Assembly (NCBI GenBank): GCA_017396085.1
Contig: JAFQNC010000012.1
Location: forward strand, 1-64,000
Source: Tidjanibacter sp.
GTDB taxonomy: Bacteria; Bacteroidota; Bacteroidia; Bacteroidales; Rikenellaceae
DNA: 64,000 bases
Reading direction: 5' to 3'
Numbering within the stretch: position 1 is the first letter of the stretch; the number at the start of each line of letters is the position of its first letter. A program made the position numbers and the translations under genes. The notes below the pieces were generated by a model. The model did not search any database, was not told where the DNA came from, and saw only the letters and a list, made by a program, of their open reading frames with translations. This document shows positions 50,993-60,259 of the stretch, one piece after another.

Positions 50993-52078
50993 ATGGGAGA
51001 GATTAAACTGATGAAAGGCAACGAGGTTATTGCAGAGGCTGCAATCCGTTGCGGAGCCGATGGCTACTTCGGCTACCCCATCACCCCCCAAAGCGAGGTG
51101 ATGGAGACACTTATGGAGCGCAAGCCTTGGGAAACCACAGGTATGGTGGTTGTACAGGCCGAGAGCGAAGTGTCGTCAATCAATATGGTCTATGGCGGTG
51201 CCGCCTGCGGCAAGAGGGTTATGACCTCTTCGTCAAGCCCCGGCATCAGCCTTATGTGTGAGGGACTGACCTATCTGGCCGGTGCAGAACTCCCGTGCGT
51301 GGTGGTGAACGTAACCCGAGGTGGCCCCGGTCTGGGCACCATTCAGCCCGCACAAAGCGACTACTATCAGGCCGTCAAGGGTGGCGGACACGGCGACTAC
51401 AAGATTATCGTGCTCGCACCCGCATCGGTGCAGGAGATGCACGACTTCGTGTTTGACGCCTTCGACTTGGCATTCAAATATCGCAACCCCGTGATGATTC
51501 TCTCCGATGGTGTCATCGGTCAGATGATGGAGAAGGTGGAACTCGCCGAGCAGAGGCCAAGGTGGACCGATGAGGAAATCAAGCAGATGCACGATAGTTG
51601 GGCTTGCACCGGCAAGAGCGCAGGCCGAAATGGCAACATCGTAACCTCGTTGGAGTTGGACCCCTACCGTCAGGAGCAGTTCAACTACAAGATTTTTGAG
51701 AAATATGCTCGTTGCGAGGCCGAGGAGGTGCGCTATGAGGAGTATCTGACAGAGGATGCCGACTACCTGTTGGTGGCCTTCGGCTCTTCGGCACGCATCT
51801 GCAAGAAAACCATTGAGATAGCACGCGAGCAGGGCTACAAAGTGGGACTCATTCGCCCCATTACCCTCTGGCCCTTCCCCAGCAAGAAAATCAAAGAGGT
51901 GGCTGTGCAGACCAAGGGTGTGCTGGTGGCCGAACTCAATATGGGCCAAATGGTCGATGACGTGAGGTTGGCTGTCAATGGCGCAGTGCCTGTGGAGCAC
52001 TATGGGCGCACCGGTGGTGCCGTCTACTCGCCCGAGGAGGTCTTTGAGGCCCTGAAAACCAAAATCATTAACAAGTAG
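50993..52078 (+). CDS. korA: 2-oxoacid:ferredoxin oxidoreductase alpha subunit
   Basis: 361 residues. Pyrimidine-binding domain of the TPP enzyme: GNEVIAEAAIRCGADGYFGYPITPQSEVMETL, VQAESEVSSINMVYGGAACGKRVMTSSSSPGISLM, and domain II ARCEAEEVRYEEY. It binds the 2-oxoacid with the beta subunit and reduces ferredoxin. Either 2-oxoglutarate or branched-chain 2-oxoacids may be the substrate, as sequence reading does not separate KOR from VOR. Confidence 0.92.
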   Translation: MGEIKLMKGNEVIAEAAIRCGADGYFGYPITPQSEVMETLMERKPWETTGMVVVQAESEVSSINMVYGGAACGKRVMTSSSSPGISLMCEGLTYLAGAELPCVVVNVTRGGPGLGTIQPAQSDYYQAVKGGGHGDYKIIVLAPASVQEMHDFVFDAFDLAFKYRNPVMILSDGVIGQMMEKVELAEQRPRWTDEEIKQMHDSWACTGKSAGRNGNIVTSLELDPYRQEQFNYKIFEKYARCEAEEVRYEEYLTEDADYLLVAFGSSARICKKTIEIAREQGYKVGLIRPITLWPFPSKKIKEVAVQTKGVLVAELNMGQMVDDVRLAVNGAVPVEHYGRTGGAVYSPEEVFEALKTKIINK

Positions 52079-52102
52079 CAAGAGAGAGAGGAGAAAATCA
52101 CT

Positions 52103-52867
52103 ATGGCAGAATATATCGTTGAAAAGACCAAAGAGAATCTGGTCTATTCCAAGACTCCCGTTTTGACCGACAATGTGATGCACTACTGCCCCGGCTGTAG
52201 CCACGGCACCATCCACAAACTCATCGCCGAGGTTATCGAGGAGATGGGTGTGCAGGACAAAGCCATTGGCGTATCGCCCGTGGGTTGCTCGGTGTTTGCA
52301 TACAACTACCTCAATATCGACTGGGTGCAGGCCGCCCACGGTAGGGCCGCTGCTGTGGCTACCGCTGCCCACAGGCTCTATCCCGACAAACTCGTCTTCA
52401 CCTATCAGGGCGATGGCGACTTGGCGGCTATCGGTACAGCCGAGAGCATCCACGTCTGCAACCGTGGCGAGAGCATTGCGGTGTTCTACATCAACAACGC
52501 AATCTATGGTATGACAGGTGGTCAGATGGCCCCCACTACCCTGCTCGGTATGAAGACCGCAACCTGCCCCTATGGTCGCGACCCGCAGTTGCACGGCTAT
52601 CCCTACAAGGTGGCCGACTTCGTGTGCCAACTCCCCGGCGTGTGCTACGTAACCCGCCAGAGCGTTCACACCCCCGCCAATGTGCGCAAGGCCAAAAAGG
52701 CCATCCGCAAGGCTTTTGAGAACGCACTCGCAGGCAAGGGCCTTTCGTTTGTGGAGTTTGTGGCCACCTGCAACAGCGGTTGGAAGATGACCCCCGTGCA
52801 GGCCAACAAGTGGATGGAGGAGAATATGTTGCCCGCCTACCCGCTGGGCGACATCAAAAATGAGTAA
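52103..52867 (+). CDS. korB: 2-oxoacid:ferredoxin oxidoreductase beta subunit (TPP-binding)
   Basis: 254 residues. TPP-binding signature GDGDLAAIGTAESIHVCNRGESIAVFYINNAIYGMTGGQ, preceded by HYCPGCSHGTIHKL and the GCSVFAYNY/HGRAAAVATAAHR regions. It carries the TPP diphosphate site of the complex. Order delta-alpha-beta-gamma is the common Bacteroidota arrangement. Confidence 0.93.
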   Translation: MAEYIVEKTKENLVYSKTPVLTDNVMHYCPGCSHGTIHKLIAEVIEEMGVQDKAIGVSPVGCSVFAYNYLNIDWVQAAHGRAAAVATAAHRLYPDKLVFTYQGDGDLAAIGTAESIHVCNRGESIAVFYINNAIYGMTGGQMAPTTLLGMKTATCPYGRDPQLHGYPYKVADFVCQLPGVCYVTRQSVHTPANVRKAKKAIRKAFENALAGKGLSFVEFVATCNSGWKMTPVQANKWMEENMLPAYPLGDIKNE

Positions 52868-52899
52868 ATTAACCCTAAAACAACAGACAAAATAGAGAG

Positions 52900-53454
52900 A
52901 TGAAAGAAGAATTGATTATCGCAGGTTTCGGAGGACAGGGTGTTCTCTCGACCGGTAAAATTTTGGCCTATTCGGGTATGTTGCAGGGTTATGAGGTGAG
53001 TTGGTTGCCAAGTTATGGCCCCGAGATGCGTGGCGGTACTGCCAACGTTACGGTGGTGGTGAGCGACAAGCCCGTGAGTTCGCCCATCGTGCAGGTCTAC
53101 GACACGGCCATCATTCTCAACCAGCAGAGTATGGATAAGTTTGAGGGCAGTGTGCGCCCCGGTGGTACGCTCATCTATGACACCAATGGTATCACCCACC
53201 ACCCCACTCGCACCGACATCAACATCTACACCATCAACGCCACCGAGGAGTGTGCCAAGATGGGTAATGCCCGCTTGTTCAACACGATGATTTTGGGCGG
53301 CTACCTGAAGGTGTGCCCCATCGTTACGATGGACTACGTGAAGGTGGGCCTGAAGAAATCGCTCCCCGAGCGTGCTTGGAAGACTTTGCCCGACAACGAG
53401 AAAGCCATTGAGCACGGAGGCGAAATCATCCAACTTGTGCGCAGAGCCGAGTAG
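52900..53454 (+). CDS. korC: 2-oxoacid:ferredoxin oxidoreductase gamma subunit
   Basis: 184 residues of the POR gamma family: IAGFGGQGVLSTGKILAYSGM, YGPEMRGGTANVTVVVSD, NARLFNTMILGGYL. It completes the KorDABC complex. It is the last gene of the operon, followed by a possibly structured 3' region and a terminator. Confidence 0.93.
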   Translation: MKEELIIAGFGGQGVLSTGKILAYSGMLQGYEVSWLPSYGPEMRGGTANVTVVVSDKPVSSPIVQVYDTAIILNQQSMDKFEGSVRPGGTLIYDTNGITHHPTRTDINIYTINATEECAKMGNARLFNTMILGGYLKVCPIVTMDYVKVGLKKSLPERAWKTLPDNEKAIEHGGEIIQLVRRAE

Positions 53455-53564
53455 GTTTTGTTGTGGGCCACAAGGCGTGGTAAACTTTTGAAGTCGCTAA
53501 GACAACGTGGCGGGAGTGCTACCCGACAAGCAGCCACGCAGGTGGAACACCCCACAAAAACCAA
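53454..53564 (+). ncRNA. Possible structured RNA downstream of korC
   Basis: TTGTGGG (53461-53467) pairs with CCCACAA (53551-53557), extended by GGTTT/AAACC. Inside are CCAC/GTGG, ACTT/AAGT, CGTGGC/GCCACG and GGTG/CACC stems. The segment inside CGTGGC/GCCACG can form an H-type pseudoknot (GGG/CCC and TGCT/AGCA). It matches no family I know. It could be an unknown ncRNA or 3'-UTR element. Only base pairing supports it. Confidence 0.3.
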
Positions 53565-53627
53565 ACAACGAAATCTCCGTAAATATAGCACGATTGTTAC
53601 CTGAACTCTTAAAACTTCACGGAGAAG

Positions 53628-53661
53628 GGGCGCAACCCACAAAGGTTGCGCCCATATTTTT
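53628..53661 (+). terminator. Terminator of the kor operon
   Basis: GGGCGCAACC (53628-53637) pairs perfectly with 53644-53653 and is followed by ATATTTTT. Confidence 0.9.
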
Positions 53662-53679
53662 GCGTTATGATTGAGCAGC

Positions 53680-53719
53680 AAAAAGAGAGAAGCAGGCTTG
53701 CGTGCCTGCTTCTCTCTTT
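53680..53719. terminator. Terminator of gpmI
   Basis: A 16-bp perfect stem (53682-53697 with 53704-53719) has a 6-nt loop. On the minus strand it ends in a T-run after the gpmI stop. Confidence 0.92.
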
Positions 53720-53754
53720 GGGAATATCTCTGCCCCAAGTGTGGTGCTTGGGGA

Positions 53755-55287
53755 TTATTTCAGTGCCACGAGGGCTTTGCCGTTCATTTCGGCAGGTTGT
53801 TCAAGGCCCATAAGTTTGAGCACCGTGGGAGCAACATCGGCCAAAACACCATTCTCCACGCTCGCTACCCTATCCGACACCACGATGATGGGCACGGGGT
53901 TGAGTGAGTGGGCAGTGTTGGGCGAGCCATCCTCGTTCACAGCGTTGTCAGCGTTGCCGTGGTCGGCAATAATCACCACCTCATAGCCATTCTCCACTGC
54001 GGTGGTAACCACGTCCTTCACGCACGCATCCACCGTCTTAACTGCCTTGTAGATGGCATCCCACACGCCGGTGTGGCCAACCATATCGCCATTGGCAAAG
54101 TTCAGCGCAATGAAGTCGTACTCCTGCTTCTTCAACTCAGCCACCAGCGCAGCAACCACCTCGGGTGCGCTCATCTCGGGCTGGAGGTCGTAGGTGGCAA
54201 CCTTAGGCGAGGGTATCAAAATGCGGCTCTCACCTTCAAACTCTGCCTCGCGACCACCATTGAGGAAGAAGGTAACGTGGGCATACTTCTCCGTCTCGGC
54301 AATACGCAACTGCTTCAATCCCAGCGAGGAAACATACTCGCCAATGGTATTGTTTACATTCTCCTTGTCGAAGAGGATGTGGAGACCCTCAAACTTGGCA
54401 TCATAGGGAGTCATACAGCAGTAGTACAAGGGCAGGGTGTGCATACCCTCCTCGGGCATATCCTGTTGGGTGAGCACGATGGTGAGCTCCTTGGCCCTAT
54501 CGTTGCGGAAGTTGAAGAAGATGACCATATCGCCCTCCTCAATCAGGCCGATGGGTTTATCCTCGGCATCCACGGCCACAATGGGTTTCACAAACTCATC
54601 CGTGATACCCTCATCGTAACTCTCCTGCATTGCGGCAACCATATCGGTGGCGTGGCGGCCCTCACCACGGACAATCTGGTCGTAGGCAATCTTAACCCTC
54701 TCCCAGCGTTTGTCGCGGTCCATTGCGTAGTAGCGACCTATGATGGAGGCAATCTTGCCACCGCTCACTTTGAGGTGGTCCTCCAAAGCCTCAATGTAGC
54801 CCTTACCGCTCTGGGGGTCGGTATCACGACCGTCCATAAAGCAGTGTACGAAGGTCCTATCGGAGAGTCCGTAGGCCTGTGCAATGTCAAAGAGTTTGTG
54901 CAGGTGGCTCTGCTGGCTGTGTACGCCACCATCGCTCACAAGGCCCATAAAGTGTACCTTTGCACCCTTCTCCACTGCATACTCAAAGGCAGCCTTAACC
55001 TCGGGGTTCTCCATAATGGAGTTATCCCTGCAAGCACGGTTAATCTTCACGAGGTCTTGGTACACCACCCTACCTGCGCCAATGTTGAGGTGGCCCACCT
55101 CGGAGTTACCCATCTGGCCCTCGGGCAGGCCCACATTTTCGCCATCGGTACGCAACTCGGCCGAAGGATATTTTGCCTCCAGCGAGTCAATAAACTCGGG
55201 CTGGGCGGTGTAGATAACATCCCCCTTGGAGTGGTTACCTTTGCCCCAGCCGTCCAATATCATCAAAAGAACTTTTTGTTGTGCCAT
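53755..55287 (-). CDS. gpmI: 2,3-bisphosphoglycerate-independent phosphoglycerate mutase
   Basis: 510 residues of the alkaline-phosphatase superfamily. [10 protein letters not shown] holds a metal-binding Asp and [19 protein letters not shown] the nucleophile Ser; [27 protein letters not shown] and the C-terminal IIADHGNAD and [10 protein letters not shown] metal sites follow. It interconverts 3- and 2-phosphoglycerate in glycolysis. Start at 55287, 40 nt from the end of alaS. Confidence 0.97.
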   Translation of the reverse strand: MAQQKVLLMILDGWGKGNHSKGDVIYTAQPEFIDSLEAKYPSAELRTDGENVGLPEGQMGNSEVGHLNIGAGRVVYQDLVKINRACRDNSIMENPEVKAAFEYAVEKGAKVHFMGLVSDGGVHSQQSHLHKLFDIAQAYGLSDRTFVHCFMDGRDTDPQSGKGYIEALEDHLKVSGGKIASIIGRYYAMDRDKRWERVKIAYDQIVRGEGRHATDMVAAMQESYDEGITDEFVKPIVAVDAEDKPIGLIEEGDMVIFFNFRNDRAKELTIVLTQQDMPEEGMHTLPLYYCCMTPYDAKFEGLHILFDKENVNNTIGEYVSSLGLKQLRIAETEKYAHVTFFLNGGREAEFEGESRILIPSPKVATYDLQPEMSAPEVVAALVAELKKQEYDFIALNFANGDMVGHTGVWDAIYKAVKTVDACVKDVVTTAVENGYEVVIIADHGNADNAVNEDGSPNTAHSLNPVPIIVVSDRVASVENGVLADVAPTVLKLMGLEQPAEMNGKALVALK

Positions 55288-55327
55288 ATTTTATTGATTG
55301 GTTTTAATCTCCTTTTATTCCACAAAA

Positions 55328-57946
55328 TTACAGTTTTGCCAAAATCAGCTCCTCGGCCACAGCGATAGCCTTCTCCAAGCCCTCGGGATTCTTACCACCT
55401 GCGGTTGCATAGAAGGGCTGACCGCCACCGCCACCCTGCATCTCCTTTGCAGCGGTGCGCACGATGTCGCCTGCCTTCACGCCCTTGGCCACAAGTGCAT
55501 CGCCCACTGCCACAGCCAACATAGGCTTGCCGCCCTCACGGCTACCAAGCACGATGGCAACCTCGGGGTTGGCAGTGCGCAGAGCGTAGATTGCATCCTT
55601 GACCATATCCACGGGCATATCGACAACCTTGCTGAACACCTTTTGGTCACTCTCGGCAATAATTTTGCCAATCGCATCGGCCAAGCCCCTCGCCTTCTCG
55701 GCACGGAAGCCCTCAATCTCCTTGCGAAGTTCGGCGTTGTCGTCAATCATCTTCTTGATGGCCTGCAACAGTGCGGGCGAGCCAACGCTCTTCTGCACCT
55801 CCTTGAGGGTATCCTCAATGGTGTAGAGTTTCTCCTCGGCCACGCCACCTGCAACAGCCTCAATACGCCTTACGCCTGCCGAAATTGCGCTCTCGGCAAC
55901 AATCTTGAAGAGGCCAATCTGGCCCGTAGCAGCCACGTGGGTACCGCCACAGAGTTCCACACTCTCGCCAAAGCGAATCATCCTCACCTTGTCGCCATAC
56001 TTCTCGCCAAAGAGCATCATTGCACCGGCCTGCTGTGCCTCCTCAATGGAGCAGTTGCGGTTCTCCTCCAAGGCGTAGTTGGCCCTAATCATCTTGTTCA
56101 CAGCCTTCTCCACTTGGCGGAGTTCCTCATCGGTAACTTTCTGGAAGTGGGAGAAGTCGAAGCGGAGGTAGTCGGGGCACACGAGCGAGCCTTTCTGCTC
56201 AACGTGGGTGCCGAGAATATCCCTCAGTGCCTTGTGCATCAGGTGAGTTACGGAGTGGTGGCGAGCCGAAGCGAGCCTATCCTCCTCGTTCACGGTGGCA
56301 ACAAATGTGGCGCTTACATCCTCGGGCAACTCAGCCACGATGTGGATGGGAAGTCCGTTCTCCTTGATGGTATCAACAACCTTGATGCTCTTGCCTGCGG
56401 CCTCGATGGTACCATTGTCGCCCACCTGACCACCACTATTGGCGTAGAAGGGAGTGCGGTCGAAGACGAGTTGGTAGAGAGTCTTGCCCTTGGTGGTTAC
56501 CCTGCGGTAGCGCACAATCTTCACCTCGGCGGTGAGGCTGTCGTAGCCCACAAACTCGCTGCTCACACCTGCCTGCAACTCCACCCAGTCGTCATTCTCC
56601 ACAACAGCGGCATTGCGTGAGCGGGCCTTCTGTGCCTGCAACTCCACATCGAATGCCTCCAAATCAACACCCATACCATTCTCTTTGGCAATGAGTTCGG
56701 TGAGGTCGATGGGGAAGCCGTAGGTGTCGTAGAGTGTGAAGGCCGACTTGCCGTCAATGGTGTTGCCACCGGCCTTGCGCACCTTGGCAATCACACCCTC
56801 CAAGAGGTTGATACCAGTAGCAAGGGTTTTGAGGAATGCGCTCTCCTCCTCGCAAATTACGCTCACAATGAGGTTCTGCTGTGCTTTAAGTTCGGGGAAT
56901 TGCTCACCCATCTGCTCCACCAATCCGGGAACGAGTTTGCAGATGAAGGGCTCGTTGAAGCCGAGGTAGGTGTAGCCATAGCGCACTGCACGGCGCAAGA
57001 TGCGGCGAATAACATAGCCCGCCTTCACATTGCTCGGCAGCTGACCATCGGCAATGGAGAAGGAAATGGTGCGGAGGTGGTCGGCAATAACCCTCATTGC
57101 GATGTCTGCCTTCTCATCCTCGCCATATTTCTTGCCCGACAGGGCGGCTATCTCTGCGATGCGTGTCTGGAATACATCGGTATCGTAGTTGCTCTGCTTG
57201 TTCTGCAACACCATACACAGGCGCTCAAAGCCCATACCGGTGTCGATGTGTTTGTGGGGCAGAGGCTCCAGCGAGCCGTTTGCCTTGCGGTTGAACTGCA
57301 TAAACACAAGGTTCCAAATCTCAATCACAAGGTGGTGGCCCATATTGACCATCTCCCTACCGGCTTTGGCAGCCCTCTCCTCCTCACTGCGGAGGTCGAA
57401 GTGAATCTCGCTACAAGGACCGCAAGGACCCGTTTCGCCCATTTCCCAGAAGTTGTCGTGCTTGTTGCCGAGGATGATGTGGTCCTCGGGCAGATACTGT
57501 TTCCAATAGTCGTAAGCCTCTTGGTCCATAGGCACGCCCTCCTCGGGGGCACCCTCAAACACGGTGGCGTAGAGCCTATCCTTGGGCATACCATATACCT
57601 CGGTCAGCAACTCCCAAGCCCAATCAATGGCCTCCTTCTTGAAGTAGTCGCCAAAGGACCAGTTGCCGAGCATCTCGAACATTGTGTGGTGGTAGGTGTC
57701 GTGTCCAACCTCCTCAAGGTCGTTGTGCTTACCCGACACACGCAGACACTTTTGGGTGTCGGCAGCGCGTGGATACTTGCGCTCGGCATTGCCAAGGAAG
57801 ATGTCCTTAAATTGGTTCATACCTGCGTTGGTAAACATCAGCGTGGGGTCGTTCTTCACCACCATGGGAGCCGAGGGCACGATGGTGTGGCCCTTGCTCT
57901 CAAAGAATTTCAGGAACTTTGCCCTGATTTCGTTAGAAGTCATCAT
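55328..57946 (-). CDS. alaS: Alanine--tRNA ligase
   Basis: 872 residues from ATG 57946 ([20 protein letters not shown]); ten extra upstream residues in frame are not family-like. Class II catalytic core ([23 protein letters not shown]), editing domain with [11 protein letters not shown] and [10 protein letters not shown] zinc motifs, and the Gly-rich C-Ala domain ([16 protein letters not shown]) are all intact. It charges tRNA-Ala. Confidence 0.97.
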   Translation of the reverse strand: MMTSNEIRAKFLKFFESKGHTIVPSAPMVVKNDPTLMFTNAGMNQFKDIFLGNAERKYPRAADTQKCLRVSGKHNDLEEVGHDTYHHTMFEMLGNWSFGDYFKKEAIDWAWELLTEVYGMPKDRLYATVFEGAPEEGVPMDQEAYDYWKQYLPEDHIILGNKHDNFWEMGETGPCGPCSEIHFDLRSEEERAAKAGREMVNMGHHLVIEIWNLVFMQFNRKANGSLEPLPHKHIDTGMGFERLCMVLQNKQSNYDTDVFQTRIAEIAALSGKKYGEDEKADIAMRVIADHLRTISFSIADGQLPSNVKAGYVIRRILRRAVRYGYTYLGFNEPFICKLVPGLVEQMGEQFPELKAQQNLIVSVICEEESAFLKTLATGINLLEGVIAKVRKAGGNTIDGKSAFTLYDTYGFPIDLTELIAKENGMGVDLEAFDVELQAQKARSRNAAVVENDDWVELQAGVSSEFVGYDSLTAEVKIVRYRRVTTKGKTLYQLVFDRTPFYANSGGQVGDNGTIEAAGKSIKVVDTIKENGLPIHIVAELPEDVSATFVATVNEEDRLASARHHSVTHLMHKALRDILGTHVEQKGSLVCPDYLRFDFSHFQKVTDEELRQVEKAVNKMIRANYALEENRNCSIEEAQQAGAMMLFGEKYGDKVRMIRFGESVELCGGTHVAATGQIGLFKIVAESAISAGVRRIEAVAGGVAEEKLYTIEDTLKEVQKSVGSPALLQAIKKMIDDNAELRKEIEGFRAEKARGLADAIGKIIAESDQKVFSKVVDMPVDMVKDAIYALRTANPEVAIVLGSREGGKPMLAVAVGDALVAKGVKAGDIVRTAAKEMQGGGGGQPFYATAGGKNPEGLEKAIAVAEELILAKL

Positions 57947-57989
57947 ATCTATATTTGAGTTATTACGTTTGTTCACACTTTTTCAAGGT

Positions 57990-58027
57990 TGCAAATTTAC
58001 ATATTTTACTCTAAATTTGCCCCCAAA
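57990..58027. promoter_or_regulatory. Overlapping divergent promoters alaS / M23 peptidases
   Basis: Plus strand: TTG 57990-57992 and TAAATTTG 58013-58020, 20 bp apart. Minus strand: TAAATTTG at 57993-58000 with TTTG at 58024-58027, 23 bp apart. The elements interleave, so the two polymerases would compete. Confidence 0.5.
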
Positions 58028-58047
58028 GAGCACTATTTTTACACCAA

Positions 58048-59046
58048 ATGGCAAAAAAAGAGTACATTTTCAACCCCTCCACCCTCGCATACGAGCCTGT
58101 TCGTCAGCCTGAAAGGCTGCGAAGGTTTGTGATGGTGCGCCGTGGGGTGCTCTTTTTCATCGCCGCAGCGGTGGTCAATCTGGTCTACTCCTTCGGGTTC
58201 TACACCCCAAAAATGAAAAACCTTGAAAAGCAACGCAGGGAAATTCTCGGCCGCTATGAGGTGCTCTCCGAGCGCATCGGCTCAATGGAGGGGACTATCG
58301 GCGAGATTGCCCAGCGAGATAACAATGTCTACCGCCCACTGTTTGGTGCCGACACACTCTCCGTGGAGGGTGTCTACACCCCATTTGCGACCGACTTCTA
58401 CGACCACTACTCGGAAGATTGGCAGCGGGTGGTGGGCTCGGTGTGGCAGCAACTCGATGGCCAAACCCGCCTACTCTACCGTCAGAGCCTCTCGCTTGAC
58501 CAGTTGCAAGTGCTCTCCAAAGACAAAGAAAAAATGGCCGCTTCCATTCCTGCCATCTGGCCCATCAACCGCAAAGACCTGCGTGGTCCCATTGGCGCCT
58601 ATGGTCGTAGGCTTCACCCCATCTACAAGCGTTACATTCACCACAAGGGCATCGACTTTGGTGGCCGCCGTGGCGACCCCATCTATGCCACCGGCAATGG
58701 AGTGGTGTCGCACACCGAAAAGGGCCTGCGCCGCAAGGGCTATGGTCAGCAGATTGTCATAGACCACGGCTTCGGCTACAAAACACGCTATGCCCACCTC
58801 AACGAGCGACTTGTCAAAAAGGGCCAAGAGGTCAAGCGTGGCGAGTTGATTGGTTATATGGGCAACACGGGTGGCTCCACCGGCCCACACCTACACTACG
58901 AGGTAATCTATATGGGGCGCGATGTGGACCCCATCAACTACTTCCGCCGAGATATGAGCGAGGCCGAATTTGAGCGCATAATCTCCTCGGCCAAAGCGAC
59001 CACCTTTGAAACCCTCGACAACAACGAAAGCAGCGTGAACGAATAG
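58048..59046 (+). CDS. M23 family metallopeptidase (membrane-anchored)
   Basis: 332 residues. A single TM at about 30-50 (GVLFFIAAAVVNLVYSFGF), a coiled-coil-prone segment, then the M23 domain with zinc ligands HHKGIDFGGRRGD and GPHLHYEV. Likely cleaves peptidoglycan peptides at the cell envelope. Followed 29 nt later by a paralogue. Confidence 0.9.
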   Translation: MAKKEYIFNPSTLAYEPVRQPERLRRFVMVRRGVLFFIAAAVVNLVYSFGFYTPKMKNLEKQRREILGRYEVLSERIGSMEGTIGEIAQRDNNVYRPLFGADTLSVEGVYTPFATDFYDHYSEDWQRVVGSVWQQLDGQTRLLYRQSLSLDQLQVLSKDKEKMAASIPAIWPINRKDLRGPIGAYGRRLHPIYKRYIHHKGIDFGGRRGDPIYATGNGVVSHTEKGLRRKGYGQQIVIDHGFGYKTRYAHLNERLVKKGQEVKRGELIGYMGNTGGSTGPHLHYEVIYMGRDVDPINYFRRDMSEAEFERIISSAKATTFETLDNNESSVNE

Positions 59047-59075
59047 TTTAGCCACAGCACCTCAAACGATTAGGA

Positions 59076-60029
59076 ATGAGCAGAATATACAAAAAATATC
59101 CACCCAGCGAAAGCCGCCGAGGCCGCATAGGTCGTGCGGCCGGAAGTGCCATCCTCAACGTGGTGGCCTTTGGGGGTATGCTGGTGGTGTGCTACCTGCT
59201 CTTCTCGCTCTTCGACACCCCCGCACAGCACGCCACAAGGAGCGAAAACCGCTCGCTTGAAGCCGAGTATGCAGCCATTGAGGCCCGCTACGACACAGTG
59301 GCGCTGGTGCTGGACAACGTGATAGAGAGGGACAAAAATGTCTTTCGCATACTCTTTGAGTCGGAGCCATACGACTTCAAGGAGAGCGCCATAGAGAGCC
59401 GACTCGACAACTACGACCGCTTGTCGGGCCTTAGCGAGAGCGAACTCTACCGAGAGATGACCGAGCGTATGCGCCGTCTGGAAAAGGGCCAGCACCACAC
59501 CGTGGGGCTCTTTGGGCGCATCAATGCCGTGGTTGATAGTGTGGGCTCAAAGGCTAACAATATCCCTGCAATTCAGCCTGTTATCAACAAGGAACTCACC
59601 CTGCTGACCGCCTCCTACGGTATGCGCATCCACCCCTTCTACAAGAGCCTTGCCTCGCACCAAGGTGTGGACTATACCGTGCCGGTTGGCTCACGCGTGT
59701 TTGCCACAGCCGATGGCACCGTGAAAGAGGTAAAAACCCGCAAGACCACCTCCGGTCGTACCATAGTCATCAACCACGGCGGAGGCTACGAAACCCAATA
59801 CAGCCATCTCTCGCGCATTGACGTGAAGAGGGGCCAGAAGGTGCGCCGTGGCGACATCATTGGTCTGACGGGCAACAGCGGACTTTCGCTCTCGCCCCAC
59901 CTGCACTACGAGGTGAGGTTCAATGGAATGAGGGTGGACCCCATTCACTACTTCTTTATGGAACTCTCTCCCGAGGAGTATCAACGCATTATGGAGATTG
60001 CCCAGAGCGGTATGCAGTCGTTTGATTAG
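59076..60029 (+). CDS. M23 family metallopeptidase (paralogue)
   Basis: 317 residues with the same layout as the upstream gene: basic N-terminus, TM at about 22-45 (AILNVVAFGGMLVVCYLLFSL), coiled-coil region, M23 domain with HQGVDYTVPVG and SPHLHYEV. Active-site residues are intact. The two genes look like an old tandem duplication and are probably one operon. Confidence 0.9.
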   Translation: MSRIYKKYPPSESRRGRIGRAAGSAILNVVAFGGMLVVCYLLFSLFDTPAQHATRSENRSLEAEYAAIEARYDTVALVLDNVIERDKNVFRILFESEPYDFKESAIESRLDNYDRLSGLSESELYREMTERMRRLEKGQHHTVGLFGRINAVVDSVGSKANNIPAIQPVINKELTLLTASYGMRIHPFYKSLASHQGVDYTVPVGSRVFATADGTVKEVKTRKTTSGRTIVINHGGGYETQYSHLSRIDVKRGQKVRRGDIIGLTGNSGLSLSPHLHYEVRFNGMRVDPIHYFFMELSPEEYQRIMEIAQSGMQSFD

Positions 60030-60081
60030 CACTCCTCCCGAAGGGCAAACATCACACTCCCTAAGCTCCTTAAAGCCCAGC

Positions 60082-60125
60082 CCTTAAAGTCCTTAAAGTC
60101 CTTAAAGTCCTTAAAGTCCTTAAGG
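60082..60125 (+). repeat. 9-bp tandem repeat (CCTTAAAGT)
   Basis: Four perfect tandem copies of CCTTAAAGT (60082-60117) and a partial fifth (CCTTAAGG, 60118-60125) lie in the 230-nt spacer between the M23 gene and glnA. A degenerate copy precedes them at 60068-60075. Copy number may vary between strains. Confidence 0.9.
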
Positions 60126-60171
60126 CCCTTATTGACTGGCAACAAGAATCGGATGAGTTCACAAGGCACAC

Positions 60172-60221
60172 AAAAAAACCACCTTCGCAGTTTACTGAAC
60201 GTAAATGCGGAGGTGGTTTTT
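60172..60221. terminator. Bidirectional terminator between the M23 gene and glnA
   Basis: AAAACCACCTTCGCA (60175-60189) pairs with 60206-60220 (one mismatch), with T-runs on both sides. Confidence 0.9.
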
Positions 60222-60259
60222 CGCAGTGCAACGTCTAAATCGCCTATTTTATCTGCGCT

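Noticed and set aside
53495-53514. tmRNA-like tag start (GTCGCTAAGACAAC) downstream of korC
   Set aside because: There is no tRNA-like acceptor domain, no 3' CCA-compatible end and no alanine-rich tag frame, so tmRNA is not supported.
60082-60125. CRISPR array
   Set aside because: The units are 9 bp with no spacers between them; no cas genes in the window.
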